Origin: Polynucleobacter alcilacus
Lineage (GTDB): Bacteria; Pseudomonadota; Gammaproteobacteria; Burkholderiales; Burkholderiaceae
Assembly (NCBI RefSeq): GCF_018881545.1
Contig: NZ_JACVQD010000001.1
Location: 1,206,039 to 1,270,038, forward strand
DNA: 64,000 nucleotides
Reading direction: 5' to 3'
Shown: positions 54,160-64,000 of the stretch, one piece after another
Layout of the letters: each line of letters begins with the position of its first letter
Numbering within the stretch: position 1 is the stretch's first letter
Program-made: the position numbers and the translations under genes
Notes under the pieces: model-generated
The model's database searches: none
Told to the model about the DNA's origin: nothing
The model's input: only the letters and a program-made list of their open reading frames with translations

Positions 54160-56472
54160 TTAGGCCGCCTCTTTTGCTAGATTCATAAACAATATTGATA
54201 CCTGCGCACCGATCACTTCTTCTCCTTGCATACGATTTCGTATTTCAATTTTGGCATAGTGGTCATCAATAATTTTTTTCACGACTGCTAGACCCAAACC
54301 AGTGCCTTTACTCTTTGTTGTTATGTACGGCTCAAATGCTCTTGCCAATATCTTAGCTGGAAATCCAATTCCACAATCGCTTATTGTTAAGCGCACTGCA
54401 TTTTGGACTACACCATTGTGCTCGCCATAAGGCACCAACTCTGTTTTTACTTCAACCGGCTCACCTGGATGACTGCCCTCTAAAGTAGCGTCTTGAGCAT
54501 TTTGAAGCAAATTATGGATAACCTGTCTTAACTGAGTAGGGTCCCCCATAATATCCGGGCACTGCAAATCAAGCTGAGTGCGCAGGGGGCTACCCTCATA
54601 AAGACCTAAAATTTCTGTGGTGAGTGCATTGATAGAAACCGGTCTTAATTGGGGCGTGGGGGTTTTTGCAAAGTCTCTAAAGTCATTCACCATCTCCTTC
54701 ATCGCCTGCACCTGACCAATAATCGTTTCCGTACTGCGATTGATCATCTCTTCTTGCTCTGCGCTGAGCTTACCTGCAAGCCTGTGCTGCAAGCGTTCAG
54801 CAGATAACTGAATCGGGGTAAGCGGATTTTTAATTTCATGAGCAAGGCGTCTAGCCACCTCGCTCCAAGCGATTGATCTTTGGGCGCTAACCACGTCTGT
54901 AATGTCGTCAAACACCACCATGCGTAGATCTGCTGTGAGCTCAGTACCCCGCACAAACAAGGTAACGCCTAATTCGTTGTCAAACTCATTGGTGGTGTGC
55001 AATTGAATTTGTTTTTGCCATACAGGAATATTCTGATGGCTAAGCTGTTTAAGAGGCTTGCTATCCCCCCCTGCCACCGTAAGCTTCATGGTAGCAAAGC
55101 CACTTTGAATGGCCTCCTCAAACTCTGCGAGAGCCGGGCTGGTACTTAAAGGCTTTCCATCCAAGTAAGTAAGGTCTTGTCCAAAAATTCGGTCGGCACC
55201 GGCGTTACTAGATACCACATTGTAGTTTTTGTCGAAGATACAAACGCCTGCTGTTAAGCTACCAAGGACCTTTTCCAAAAACGCTTTTGATTCTTGTAAG
55301 GAGTTACGGGTATCTGCCAGCTGTCTTGTCATGACATTAAATTGGCGGGTCAGCATGCCCAACTCATCCCCGGTATCTAGCTCCGGTTTGGGAGATAAAT
55401 CACCCTCTGCAACCGCCTGCGTGCCTTTTAATAACATCAAGAGTGGACGAGCCAATTGGCGCCCCAACATCAGGGCTAAAGTAATTGCCACAAATACCGC
55501 GAAAAATAAAGTGAGCGTTAGCGTCCCAACAAACATCTTCCGCAAGCCACTGCGCCCCAATGACTTCTCTTGATATTCGCTATAAGCAGTCTCGACTGCG
55601 TAAATATTTTTAGCTAATGGCGCTGGAATAAAGCGCACTAATTGTAAAAAATATTTATCCTCCACTACTTTGCCAGACTCTAATTTGCTTTGTAAGGCTT
55701 TTTTCCGCACGATCGGCACAATTGCCCTGACTCGATATCCGAGCTGACCCCCTTCCATTTCGACTTGCTCTAAAAAGGTAAGGCCCTTCTTTTTAAATGC
55801 CTCTGCAATCACATCGGTACTGGGCGGGGGCAAATATTTTTTAGGGGCTACCTCACTGCTTAAGAGCAAATTGCGCTGCATATTAAAAAGGCTAACTTCC
55901 TGAATGCCAAATTGATTACGGATCTTCATCACCATGGGTGCGACCTGCTCAGTGGTTGAACCCGGCGGCGCCAGGATGATCTGTTCTGCGATGAAATTTC
56001 CCTCAGCCAAAATCTCTTCTTGAGCCACTCGCAAGGTAACGCGGCCTAACTCTAATCCCGAGTTCAGTGCTGACTCGACCTTGACATCAAACCAAGTTTC
56101 AATACTGCGGGAAACGAACTGCAGTGAGACGCCATACAAAATTAAGCCGGGAACAATTCCAACTAAAGCAAAAATCATTGCTAACTTCGCAATTAGGCGA
56201 GTGCCAAAATGACCCCGATACCATCGAACTCCAATAACCGTAATCAAAGATAGGATGACTAGGGTAAGACAGATCCCGATGACTACGTTTGCTGCATAAA
56301 GCCAAATAAAGTAATTCTCAAAAAACTCGGTATTAGACGATGCGACAAAAAGTAGAACCAATAACAGCAAAGCAAATAGGCCAATAGCGCCTATAGCAAT
56401 AGGAATTACTTTTTTTTGCCAGGCTTTCGATGTAAAGAACGAAGCCTTAAGAGGATCTATTGGTACATTCAT
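54160..56472 (-). CDS. ntrY: NtrY-like sensor histidine kinase
   Basis: 770 residues. Several N-terminal membrane helices (about 15-115) and one near 315-340 frame a periplasmic sensing region; then a HAMP domain (ARPLLMLLKGTQAVAEGDLSPK), a PAS domain (about 405-510), the H-box ARRLAHEIKNPLTPIQLSAERL and an ATPase domain with N (HNLLQNAQDA), D-x-G (DCGIGFP) and G (TGLGLAVV) boxes. It phosphorylates the adjacent regulator and is often tied to nitrogen, redox or envelope control. The start overlaps the DUF4390 stop (ATGA). Confidence 0.95.
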   Translation of the reverse strand: MNVPIDPLKASFFTSKAWQKKVIPIAIGAIGLFALLLLVLLFVASSNTEFFENYFIWLYAANVVIGICLTLVILSLITVIGVRWYRGHFGTRLIAKLAMIFALVGIVPGLILYGVSLQFVSRSIETWFDVKVESALNSGLELGRVTLRVAQEEILAEGNFIAEQIILAPPGSTTEQVAPMVMKIRNQFGIQEVSLFNMQRNLLLSSEVAPKKYLPPPSTDVIAEAFKKKGLTFLEQVEMEGGQLGYRVRAIVPIVRKKALQSKLESGKVVEDKYFLQLVRFIPAPLAKNIYAVETAYSEYQEKSLGRSGLRKMFVGTLTLTLFFAVFVAITLALMLGRQLARPLLMLLKGTQAVAEGDLSPKPELDTGDELGMLTRQFNVMTRQLADTRNSLQESKAFLEKVLGSLTAGVCIFDKNYNVVSSNAGADRIFGQDLTYLDGKPLSTSPALAEFEEAIQSGFATMKLTVAGGDSKPLKQLSHQNIPVWQKQIQLHTTNEFDNELGVTLFVRGTELTADLRMVVFDDITDVVSAQRSIAWSEVARRLAHEIKNPLTPIQLSAERLQHRLAGKLSAEQEEMINRSTETIIGQVQAMKEMVNDFRDFAKTPTPQLRPVSINALTTEILGLYEGSPLRTQLDLQCPDIMGDPTQLRQVIHNLLQNAQDATLEGSHPGEPVEVKTELVPYGEHNGVVQNAVRLTISDCGIGFPAKILARAFEPYITTKSKGTGLGLAVVKKIIDDHYAKIEIRNRMQGEEVIGAQVSILFMNLAKEAA

Positions 56473-57050
56473 CGTTTAATCAGACTGGGGCCATTCGGCT
56501 GTAAGGGAAAGCGGATCCAATCGCTAGAAACATTCCAGTCGCGGTTATTCAAGGCATTTACCTGAAAGGGCTTGGGTAGTTTGCTTAGATCTAAATTCAT
56601 TCGAAAGCCAGCGGTATAGAGCTTGCTTGGATCGAGTTGATTATTATCAATCACGTCCCAACCGCCGATGGACCCAACTGCTTGTAAGGCCTCAGAAATC
56701 GTTTTTGCAGAGAAGGTAAAGCCTTCCGAAGCAATGCGAAATTGCTGTGTAAGCGGTTGGTAGGACAAGCGGGTTTGTCTTTGGGCAACTATAGGCTTCT
56801 CATCAAACCAATACCATCTGGAGCGCGTTAAATCAAACTCGGTCTGAAAATAGAGCACCACGCCTTTTTTTACTGCATCCTCAAGGCCCGGTGAAAGTTC
56901 AATTTGGAAACTTGCATTCAAAAGCCAGTCGTTATCCACCCTCTCCAGCTCAAAGGATTTGATTTTGATTCCCTCTGCACTTGCTGGCGTCGCAAAAGCA
57001 CACAAAACCATCAAGCATAAAAAGATGAATTGTTTAATTCTTTGGCTCAT
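56469..57050 (-). CDS. DUF4390 family exported protein
   Basis: 193 residues with a signal peptide (IKQFIFLCLMVLCAFATPASA) and a beta-rich domain containing LNASFQIELSPGLEDAVKKGVVLYFQTEFDLTRSRWYWFDE. DUF4390 genes lie beside ntrY in many betaproteobacteria. Function unknown, but the context suggests it works with the NtrY sensor. ATGA overlaps on both sides show coupled translation. Confidence 0.88.
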   Translation of the reverse strand: MSQRIKQFIFLCLMVLCAFATPASAEGIKIKSFELERVDNDWLLNASFQIELSPGLEDAVKKGVVLYFQTEFDLTRSRWYWFDEKPIVAQRQTRLSYQPLTQQFRIASEGFTFSAKTISEALQAVGSIGGWDVIDNNQLDPSKLYTAGFRMNLDLSKLPKPFQVNALNNRDWNVSSDWIRFPLQPNGPSLIKR

Positions 57051-58363
57051 GGCCCATTTTTCTTAAACAAGGCATAGTAAAAACCATCGCTCACCTCACT
57101 TGGCAGAATCTGCCCTGGGGCGCTTAATCGTAACGCATTGCTATGCTCTGCAGCAAACTGGATTGCCTGATCCTCCCCTTCTTCAGGAAAAACTGAGCAG
57201 GTAACGTAGAGCAGCAGCCCCTCTGGTTTCAACATTTTCCATGCCTGCTCTAGAATACCGAGCTGTTTTTGCTGCAAAGACTTGACATCGGCCTCGCGTC
57301 TTAAAAAAGGAATGTCTGGATGCCGCGCCACAATGCCTGATGCCGAACAGGGGGCATCAAGCAATATTTTGTCAAAGGGTACGCCATCCCACCAGGAAGC
57401 CTTTGAGGCATCTCCCCTCAGGACGCTCACTTTGTCAGAATGCAGCCGCAATCGATCTAGATTGCCACTGATTTTTCCAATCCGTTCGCCATCCAGCTCT
57501 AAAGCCACCATCTCACAATCAGCCAACTCTAGTATGTGGGCAGCTTTCCCGCCCGGCGCAGAACAGGCATCCAAGATTCTCTCGCCTGGCTGGGGATTCA
57601 ATAGAACAGCAGCCAACTGAGCTCCCGCATCCTGAACTGAAACAGCGCCACTATAAAACCCGGGCAAATCTGAAACTGGAACTGGATTGGAAAGGAGTAA
57701 TGCGGATGGTAACTTTATGCCTGCAAGCTCTTTAACAGGGTTTGATGTAATTCCGGCTTCGCTTAATAAAGTCTGATATTGCTCTCGTGAATATTGCTTT
57801 TGATTTACTCGCAAAATTAATGGGGCTCGTTTTGCTTGTGCAAACAGAATCGATTGCCAGTCCTTAGAATAATGGCGCTTTAAATTCGCGCGCCACCACG
57901 CTGGAACAAACATCGGTATTGGATCAGGCGGATATGACTTCTCACCTGGCAGTGGCTCTACCGTAAGGCTGACTTTGCGCAAGACCGCATTCACCAAACC
58001 TTTGGCATACATAGTGGGGTCATATTCTCCACAAGCCTTAACAGCTTGATCCACAATGGTATGGGCGGGATAACCTTTGCCTTCTGTGGGTTCTTGCAAA
58101 AACAGAGCAATAGCCACGCTCAATAAATGATCTACCTCTGGCGGTGGCGTCTTTGGAATAAATTGTTTAATCAACTCATGTGATCGAACCCATTTACGCA
58201 AAGCATCAAAGCTGAGGCTTTGTACAATCGGCCGCTCATGCGCGTCGAGTTGTTCCAAAACTTCAGTAAGCGATCTGCCGCTCATTACTTCACCAATGGC
58301 TTGTGCAGCGATACAGATGGCTTCAGAAAGTGGGAGACTTTGCGACGTTTTTTTATCAGTCAA
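57047..58363 (-). CDS. rsmB: 16S rRNA m5C967 methyltransferase
   Basis: 438 residues from the TTG at 58363. An N-terminal NusB-like domain (about 1-145) and a SAM-dependent domain: PGGKAAHILEL (motif I), LDAPCSASGIVARHPDIPFLRR with one catalytic Cys, and VTCSVFPEEGEDQ with the other. It methylates C967 of 16S rRNA. The frame extends to 58465, but this lies within htpX; the TTG right after the htpX stop has CGGAGC before it and gives a normal N-terminus (TDKKTSQSLPLSEAICIAAQAIGEV). Confidence 0.93.
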   Translation of the reverse strand: MTDKKTSQSLPLSEAICIAAQAIGEVMSGRSLTEVLEQLDAHERPIVQSLSFDALRKWVRSHELIKQFIPKTPPPEVDHLLSVAIALFLQEPTEGKGYPAHTIVDQAVKACGEYDPTMYAKGLVNAVLRKVSLTVEPLPGEKSYPPDPIPMFVPAWWRANLKRHYSKDWQSILFAQAKRAPLILRVNQKQYSREQYQTLLSEAGITSNPVKELAGIKLPSALLLSNPVPVSDLPGFYSGAVSVQDAGAQLAAVLLNPQPGERILDACSAPGGKAAHILELADCEMVALELDGERIGKISGNLDRLRLHSDKVSVLRGDASKASWWDGVPFDKILLDAPCSASGIVARHPDIPFLRREADVKSLQQKQLGILEQAWKMLKPEGLLLYVTCSVFPEEGEDQAIQFAAEHSNALRLSAPGQILPSEVSDGFYYALFKKNGP

Positions 58364-58364
58364 A

Positions 58365-59231
58365 CTAATTTGCTCCGGGGTATGCCCCGTTTTTTGCCAT
58401 GGCCATGAGGCGAGCCACCCGCTCCTCTGTTGGAGGGTGAGTGGAGAATAATTGTGCAAGCCCACCAGCGCTTAAGGGGTTCAGAATCATCATTTGCGCC
58501 GTCTCTGGATGCTGCTCTACCGCTGGAAATGGAATGCCCTGCGCATAGTGATGAATCTTTTCCAAGGCATGAGCCAAAGCCTCTGGATCGGCGCTGATCT
58601 CAGCACCGCCACGATCCGCCTCGTACTCCCTGGCACGTGAAATACTCATTTGAATCAAGCCAGCAGCAATCGGCGCAAGAATCGCTACCAATAATCCCGC
58701 AATCGGATTGCTTGGTCTACCCTCCGAGTTACGCCCGCCAAAAAACAGGGCGAAATTGGCCAGTGCAGAAATAGCGCCGGCCATGGTTGCGGCAACCGTA
58801 GAAATCAAAATATCGCGATGTTGTACATGGGCTAACTCGTGCGCCATCACTCCGCGCAATTCACGGTTCGAAAGGATTTTTAAAATTCCCGTGGTTGCGG
58901 CTACAGAAGCGTTATCTGGATTGCGTCCGGTTGCAAACGCATTCGGCGCATCCTCATCAATCAAGAAAACTTTTGGCATGGGCAAGCCTGCCTTTTCTGA
59001 AAGCTCCTTTACGAGTGCATAAAACTGAGGGGCAGACCGCTCATCTACTTGCTGGGCATTGGTCATCTTCAGAACCATCGTGTCAGAAAACCAATAGCTA
59101 AAAAAGTTCATGCCCACTGCTACTAGTAAGGCCATGATCATGCCTTGTTCGCCACCCAGCATGCCACCCACAACCACAAACAATGCAGTAATCGCCGCCA
59201 TCAAAACAGCAGTCTTTGCAAAATTAAACAT
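58365..59231 (-). CDS. htpX: Membrane zinc metalloprotease HtpX
   Basis: 288 residues starting [18 protein letters not shown], with AAGGAG before the ATG at 59231. Two N-terminal helices (about 6-26 and 29-50), [10 protein letters not shown] at 131-140 (H-E-x-x-H), two more helices and the distal Glu in [16 protein letters not shown]. It degrades misfolded inner-membrane proteins. It is 2 bp from fmt and 1 bp from rsmB. Confidence 0.96.
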   Translation of the reverse strand: MFNFAKTAVLMAAITALFVVVGGMLGGEQGMIMALLVAVGMNFFSYWFSDTMVLKMTNAQQVDERSAPQFYALVKELSEKAGLPMPKVFLIDEDAPNAFATGRNPDNASVAATTGILKILSNRELRGVMAHELAHVQHRDILISTVAATMAGAISALANFALFFGGRNSEGRPSNPIAGLLVAILAPIAAGLIQMSISRAREYEADRGGAEISADPEALAHALEKIHHYAQGIPFPAVEQHPETAQMMILNPLSAGGLAQLFSTHPPTEERVARLMAMAKNGAYPGAN

Positions 59232-59233
59232 AT

Positions 59234-60229
59234 CTACTCCTTTGCATGAAAGCGGAATAATTTTTCTGGGAGTCCGAGTGCCTGTAAGCACCTCTTTGCA
59301 GGCATTTTTTTTCCGCCAGGCTTTTGCATCTCCAAAACTTCTACTACTCCTATGCCACACTGAACATAAATACCCTCATTACTAAACCCCAATACCTCGC
59401 CAGCTCGCCCAGTCTCACTATACGAGTCCGCCGAAGGAATACGAGAATTCCATAGCTTCATCTGTTCGTCATTGATGCAACTGGTGGCGCCCGGAAAGGG
59501 GTTAAAAGCACGAATTCGATGATCAATTTGGATGGCGCTTAAATTCCAATCGATATCTGCCTCACTCTTTAAGATTTTTTCAGCGTAGGTAATGCCAGCA
59601 CTCTCTTGCGGCACCCGAGGGCAGCGCCCCTCTACTAAAAGTTGAAGTGCCTCAACAATAGACTCGGCACCTAATGCACCTAAACGATGATGCAAAGTAG
59701 CACTAGTTTCATCCGGCGCAATTTCAAGCGCTCTTAGGAGGACTATGTCGCCCGTATCCAGGCCAGCATCCATTTGCATAATGCAAACGCCTGTGTTTTT
59801 ATCACCCGCCTCAATCGCGCGCTGAATCGGGGCTGCGCCACGCCAACGCGGCAATAAAGAAGCATGAATATTAAAGCTACCGCGCCTACCGGGGCGCTGC
59901 GCAATGTCCAGAATCTCTTGGGGCAAGATGAGGCCGTATGCCACCACCACCATGGCATCAAATTCGATTGCGGATAATCTTTGGTAGGCCTCTTGTGCCT
60001 GCGCTTGCCTTAGTGGATCAACGCTATTGCACTTCAATGTTTCTGGTTGCAGAACCGGAATATTTATTTCTAAAGCAAACTCTTTAACTGGGCTAGCCTG
60101 TAAATGCATGCCCCTACCTGCACGACGATCAGGCTGGGTTAAGGCCAAGACGATTTCATGTCCTGCCTCAACGATTGCGCGCATTGCTTGCGCAGCAAAC
60201 TCAGGAGTCCCAGCAAAAACAATTTTCAT
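59234..60229 (-). CDS. fmt: Methionyl-tRNA formyltransferase
   Basis: 331 residues. [12 protein letters not shown] opens the Rossmann domain, [21 protein letters not shown] (catalytic Asn-His) lies near residue 107-127, and [11 protein letters not shown] follows; the C-terminal OB-like domain (about 210-331) binds the tRNA. It makes fMet-tRNA for initiation. It lies 9 bp after def, the usual pair. Confidence 0.97.
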   Translation of the reverse strand: MKIVFAGTPEFAAQAMRAIVEAGHEIVLALTQPDRRAGRGMHLQASPVKEFALEINIPVLQPETLKCNSVDPLRQAQAQEAYQRLSAIEFDAMVVVAYGLILPQEILDIAQRPGRRGSFNIHASLLPRWRGAAPIQRAIEAGDKNTGVCIMQMDAGLDTGDIVLLRALEIAPDETSATLHHRLGALGAESIVEALQLLVEGRCPRVPQESAGITYAEKILKSEADIDWNLSAIQIDHRIRAFNPFPGATSCINDEQMKLWNSRIPSADSYSETGRAGEVLGFSNEGIYVQCGIGVVEVLEMQKPGGKKMPAKRCLQALGLPEKLFRFHAKE

Positions 60230-60238
60230 TAGAGGCGC

Positions 60239-60754
60239 TTAGCGCTCACCTTCTAACTCTTTGCTGCGCTTCTTTAATTTTTGTGAGATTCGGGTTCTTT
60301 TGAGTAAAGATAAATACTCAACAAACACTTTGCCTTGCAAGTGATCTAACTCGTGCTGTAAACAAACCGCTAAAAGGCCGTCAGCCTCCAACTCAAATTC
60401 CTTGCCCTCAATATCCAAAGCCTTGATTCGAATTTCAGCGGGCCTCTCAACCTCATCGTAAAACTCGGGAACTGAAAGACATCCTTCGCGCCAAGATTTT
60501 TTCTCAGCGCTTGCCCAAGTAATTTCTGGGTTAATAAAAACCATTAATTCATTTTGCTCATCAGACAAATCAATCACCAAAATCCGCTCATGAATATCTA
60601 CCTGAGTCGCCGCCAATCCAACACCAGGCGCTTCATACATAGTGTCAGCCATGTCGGCCACTATTTTTTTGATGCGTGCGTCTACCTGCGCCACCGGTTT
60701 GGCAATCTTGTGCAGACGAGGGTCTGGATAGCAAAGGACATTTAATAAAGCCAT
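60239..60754 (-). CDS. def: Peptide deformylase
   Basis: 171 residues from the ATG at 60754 ([14 protein letters not shown]). The three family motifs are present: GVGLAATQ at 44-51, EGCLSVP at 90-96 (Cys ligand) and QHELDHLQG at about 133-141 (H-E-x-x-H). An iron or zinc hydrolase that removes the formyl group from new proteins. The longer frame from 60847 adds residues without family similarity and would overlap the dprA start. Confidence 0.97.
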   Translation of the reverse strand: MALLNVLCYPDPRLHKIAKPVAQVDARIKKIVADMADTMYEAPGVGLAATQVDIHERILVIDLSDEQNELMVFINPEITWASAEKKSWREGCLSVPEFYDEVERPAEIRIKALDIEGKEFELEADGLLAVCLQHELDHLQGKVFVEYLSLLKRTRISQKLKKRSKELEGER

Positions 60755-60825
60755 GTAGGAATTATCCAACAGAGCAATCAGTCTGTCCCGATTGTTCCTA
60801 TATCCCCAAAGATCACAATCTTTTA

Positions 60826-61500
60826 ATGCGCCCCTTTCTAACACCAAGCAGCATCACCCGGATTAAACGCGGTGACAAAAAATACCCTCCGCGCCTCAAT
60901 GATTTGCATGATCCGCCCAAACATATCTATATAGATGGGGATATTGAGTTACTCCAAATGCCTATGATCGCAATTGTTGGCGCCCGCAAAGCCAGTGCTG
61001 AGGGCCTAAAAAACGCAGCCCTCTTTGCGCAAGGACTCTCTCATGCGGGTTTACTTGTTGTCTCAGGGCTCGCACGGGGTGTTGATGGTGCAGCCCATCA
61101 AGCCACCCTAAATCAAGGCCCTAATCACTTCACCATGGCCGTCTGTGGGGCCGGCGTAGATGTGATTTACCCCAAAGAACATTTGGGGCTGGCTAAATGC
61201 ATTCGTCAACAAGGGCTATTGATCTCTGAGTTACCTCTTGGCGAGGAACCAAAATCAAGCCATTTTCCCAGAAGAAACCGAATTATTGCGGCCCTCTCCT
61301 TGGGAGTGGTGGTGGTGGAGGCAGCCGAACGATCGGGCTCCTTAATCACCGCGCGGCTTTCTGCTGAATTGGGGAGGGAGATTTTCGCGGTTCCTGGATC
61401 AATCCAAAACCCGCTATCTGCAGGTTGCCATCTCCTCATCCAGCAAGGCGCAAAACTAGTAAGAAACCCAAAAGATGTCCTCGAAGAGCTCATTTTTTAA
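60826..61500 (+). CDS. dprA: DNA-processing protein DprA (short form)
   Basis: 224 residues containing the DprA Rossmann core: [83 protein letters not shown], and [26 protein letters not shown]. It loads RecA on incoming single-stranded DNA. It lacks the C-terminal winged-helix domain and has only a short N-terminal part, so it is near the minimal size for the family (E. coli homologue about 374). It is divergent from def. Confidence 0.93.
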   Translation: MRPFLTPSSITRIKRGDKKYPPRLNDLHDPPKHIYIDGDIELLQMPMIAIVGARKASAEGLKNAALFAQGLSHAGLLVVSGLARGVDGAAHQATLNQGPNHFTMAVCGAGVDVIYPKEHLGLAKCIRQQGLLISELPLGEEPKSSHFPRRNRIIAALSLGVVVVEAAERSGSLITARLSAELGREIFAVPGSIQNPLSAGCHLLIQQGAKLVRNPKDVLEELIF

Positions 61501-61720
61501 TAAAAGCCCTCTTTAAAAGCCATTCAATGTGGTTTTTTAATGAAAAATAGGTTTGCCCTAGCGGTCTTCGATATCAAAAAACAGGGCCTTTTGGACTTTT
61601 CTTAATTTATCGGTTAATAATAAAAAAGGGATGAGTAATGGACCAGACCCTGATTTGGTTTAAATTGATCATCCTTTTCCTCTATTAAAAACAGCATTTC
61701 AGGCTCAAATTAGGCAAACG
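61501..61720. other. Intergenic region dprA-topB
   Basis: AT-rich, with no gene seen. The smg gene often found here in other betaproteobacteria is not recognisable. The A-rich run AATAATAAAAAAGGG near 61617-61630 may be promoter-associated. Confidence 0.5.
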
Positions 61721-64000
61721 CGTGGCTAAAGCATCTACCAAAACCAGTTCCAAGACCCCTTCCGTCGACAACCCTAAGGCGCTCATCATTGCCGAGAAGC
61801 CTTCGGTTGCCAACGATATCGCCAAGGCTTTAGGGGGCTTTACTAAACATGAAGACTATTTTGAAAATGATCAATTTGTCATTTCTTCAGCCGTTGGCCA
61901 TCTTTTAGAAATAGCTGCTCCGGAGGAATTTGATGTCAAGCGCGGTAAGTGGTCATTTGCTAACCTCCCCGTAGTACCTCCGTATTTTGATTTGCGCCCA
62001 ATTGCAAAAACAGAATCTCGCTTAAAGGTTCTACAAAAACTCATCAAGCGCAAAGACATTAACGCCCTGATTAATGCCTGTGATGCGGGGCGTGAGGGCG
62101 AACTCATTTTCCGCTTAATCGCACAACATGCAAAAGCTTCTCAATCAGTTCAACGCTTGTGGCTGCAGTCGATGACTCCAGCAGCGATTCGTGATGGCTT
62201 TGCAAACTTGCGTACTGATGTTGAAATGCAGCCGCTTGCTGATGCGGCCCGTTGCCGCTCCGAAGCAGACTGGTTAGTTGGCATTAACGGCACTCGTGCC
62301 ATGACTGCGTTTAACAGCAAAAGTGGCGGATTTTTCTTAACAACGGTAGGCCGAGTTCAAACACCAACACTTTCCATTGTGGTTGAACGCGAAGAACTGA
62401 TTCGCAAGTTTGTCTCTAAGGATTATTGGGAAGTCAAAGCAGAATTTATTGCCTCGGCTGGAATCTACGAAGGTCGCTGGTTTGATCCAAAATTTAAGAA
62501 GGATACTGCCGAACCAGATGCGCGTGAAAATCGCCTTTGGAGCGAGGCTGCGGCTCAAAGTATTGTGGCCGCTTGTCGTGGAAAAAAGGCAACGGTTACG
62601 GAGGAGGCAAAGCCTGCTACCCAACTTGCGCCACAGTTGTTTGACTTAACTAGCTTACAACGCGAAGCAAATGCTCGGTTTGGCTTTTCTGCAAAAAATA
62701 CTTTGGGGCTTGCACAAGCACTTTATGAGCGCCATAAGGTTTTAACCTATCCCCGTACAGATGCGAAAGCACTTCCCGAAGACTATTTAGATACTGTTAA
62801 GCAAACGATGGAAACGATTGCTGAAAATTCGCAAGAATATCGTTCCTTTGCAAAACAAATTCTGCAGGGTGATCCAAGAGATCCCAAAGCCAAAGCAGGA
62901 TATGGCTGGATTAAACCGAACAAACGGATTTTTGATAACTCTAAAATCTCAGATCACTTTGCGATTATTCCAACACTAGAAACGCCTAAGAGCTTAAGTG
63001 AACCCGAAGCAAAGTTATACGATTTGGTGGTGCGCCGTTTCTTGGCGGTGTTTTACCCTGCTGCTGAATTCCGCGTCACTACCCGTATTACTGAGGCATT
63101 GGGACACCACTTTAAAACCGAAGGGCGTGTTCTCGTATATCCCGGCTGGCTTACTGTTTATGGCAAATCCGGTCAAGCAGATGACGAGCTAGTGCCCGTT
63201 CAAGAAGGCGAGACAGTTCAGACTGAGTCTGTAGTTGTTGTGCCATTAAAAACTAAGCCACCTGCGCGCTATACAGAAGCTACCCTACTTTCAGCAATGG
63301 AAAGCGCCGGCAAATGGGTGGATGATGATGACATGCGCGAAGCCATGGCGGAGAAAGGTCTTGGTACACCGGCAACACGTGCGGCAATTATTGAAGGATT
63401 GCTGGCTGAAAGATACATGGTTCGTGAAGCGCGCGAACTGATTCCAACCGCAAAAGCTTTTCAGTTGATGACCTTATTGCGCGGCTTAGATGTAGAAGAG
63501 TTAACTCGTCCTGACTTAACTGGTAGCTGGGAAAACAAGCTCTCATTAATTGAGCAGGGCAAGATGAATCGCGATACCTTCATGCAAGAAATTGCACAGA
63601 TGACTCAGCGCATTGTTAAGCGCGCCAAAGAATACGACAGCGATACCATACCGGGTGATTACGCCATCATGACTACCCCATGCCCACACTGCAAGGGTCC
63701 AGTCAAAGAGAACTATCGTCGCTTTGCTTGTGAAAAGTGCGGCTTTACAATCAGCAAAACCCCCGGTGGGCGCGCATTTGAATACCCCGAGGTAGAAGAG
63801 TTACTGCGCGAGAAAACGATTGGGCCTCTACAGGGCTTTCGCAGCAAAATAGGTCGCCCGTTTGCAGCCATTATTAAATTAAGTGAAATTCCTGAAGATG
63901 ATGCCGACTATCCAAATGCTGGTTTCAAACTTGAATTTGACTTTGGCAACGCCCAAGATGAAGAAACAGAAGCTGTGGATTTCACAGGTCGCCTAGCTTT
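61721..64000 (+). CDS. topB: DNA topoisomerase III, N-terminal part
   Basis: 760 codons, running off the right edge. GTG at 61721 opens a short Ser/Thr/Lys leader, then the Toprim domain (ALIIAEKPSVANDIAKALGG, DAGREGELIFRLI), the topoisomerase core with TTVGRVQTPTLSIVVEREE and the active-site Tyr in YPRTDAKAL, and a C4 zinc finger with C-P-H-C and C-E-K-C near residues 651-668. It relaxes and decatenates DNA. The EKPS start and the active-site motif point to type III rather than to TopA. It is followed within the window by part of a C-terminal repeat region. Confidence 0.93.

Noticed and set aside
61501..61720. A remnant of smg (DUF494) between dprA and topB
   Set aside because: The region is too short and none of the three forward frames shows the family's N-terminus.

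Overview
The window looks like a stretch of a small-genome freshwater betaproteobacterium of the Burkholderiales, most likely Polynucleobacter or a close relative. This is inferred from gene order (metK next to two LpxL-type acyltransferases and dapF; gatCAB divergent from mreBCD-mrdA-rodA; argB-slmA; metX-metW; def-fmt-htpX-rsmB-DUF4390-ntrYX), from an SAH riboswitch before ahcY, and from moderate base composition. No species is claimed.

Layout. 0-4 kb: one-carbon/methionine cycle: the 3' end of a 5-formyl-THF cyclo-ligase gene, ahcY-metF behind an SAH riboswitch, and metK behind a SAM-II-like aptamer. 4-10 kb: two lipid A acyltransferases, dapF, pyrE/xth (divergent, start codons 8 bp apart), ampG, metW, metX. 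11-16 kb: slmA, argB, a dksA without its zinc cysteines, a COG0523 zinc GTPase, xerC, DUF484. 16-25 kb: gatCAB and the cell-elongation operon mreBCD-mrdA-rodA, ending in a terminator shared with the HU gene. 25-39 kb: housekeeping and transport genes, including an LpxO-like hydroxylase, carbonic anhydrase, a third LpxL paralogue, a phosphoesterase/Ser-Thr kinase-Usp pair, dctA, a pseudouridine synthase, prfC with no ordinary start codon, and several transporters and small enzymes.

40-50.5 kb is the accessory region and the main discovery. An intact tRNA-Phe lies at 50411-50486 on the minus strand. To its left, over 10 kb, come about nine further partial copies of the 3' half of this tRNA, most with a rho-independent-terminator-like hairpin at the same spacing as at the real tRNA. 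Copies near the tRNA are sharp (45 of 45 bases at 48114-48158), and the leftmost copies are badly decayed. Between successive copies sits a small cargo of about 0.6-2.7 kb, often one gene whose stop codon lies 5-65 bp from the tRNA fragment: small exported proteins, a cupin, an SDR oxidoreductase, a glycosyltransferase, a Fur-box-controlled porin locus, a HAD dehalogenase and tiny lipoproteins. No integrase is present. I read this as a layered array of small non-autonomous cassettes that entered one after another at tRNA-Phe. A second repeat family, paired 15-bp palindromes around a segment resembling the tRNA anticodon arm, occurs in the same region. Several cargo genes are broken by one or a few lesions.

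50.5-64 kb returns to core genes: an EF-hand protein, an OsmC-YcaO fusion, the seven-gene def-fmt-htpX-rsmB-DUF4390-ntrY-ntrX cluster on the minus strand, and, divergently, a short dprA and a topoisomerase III gene that runs off the right edge.
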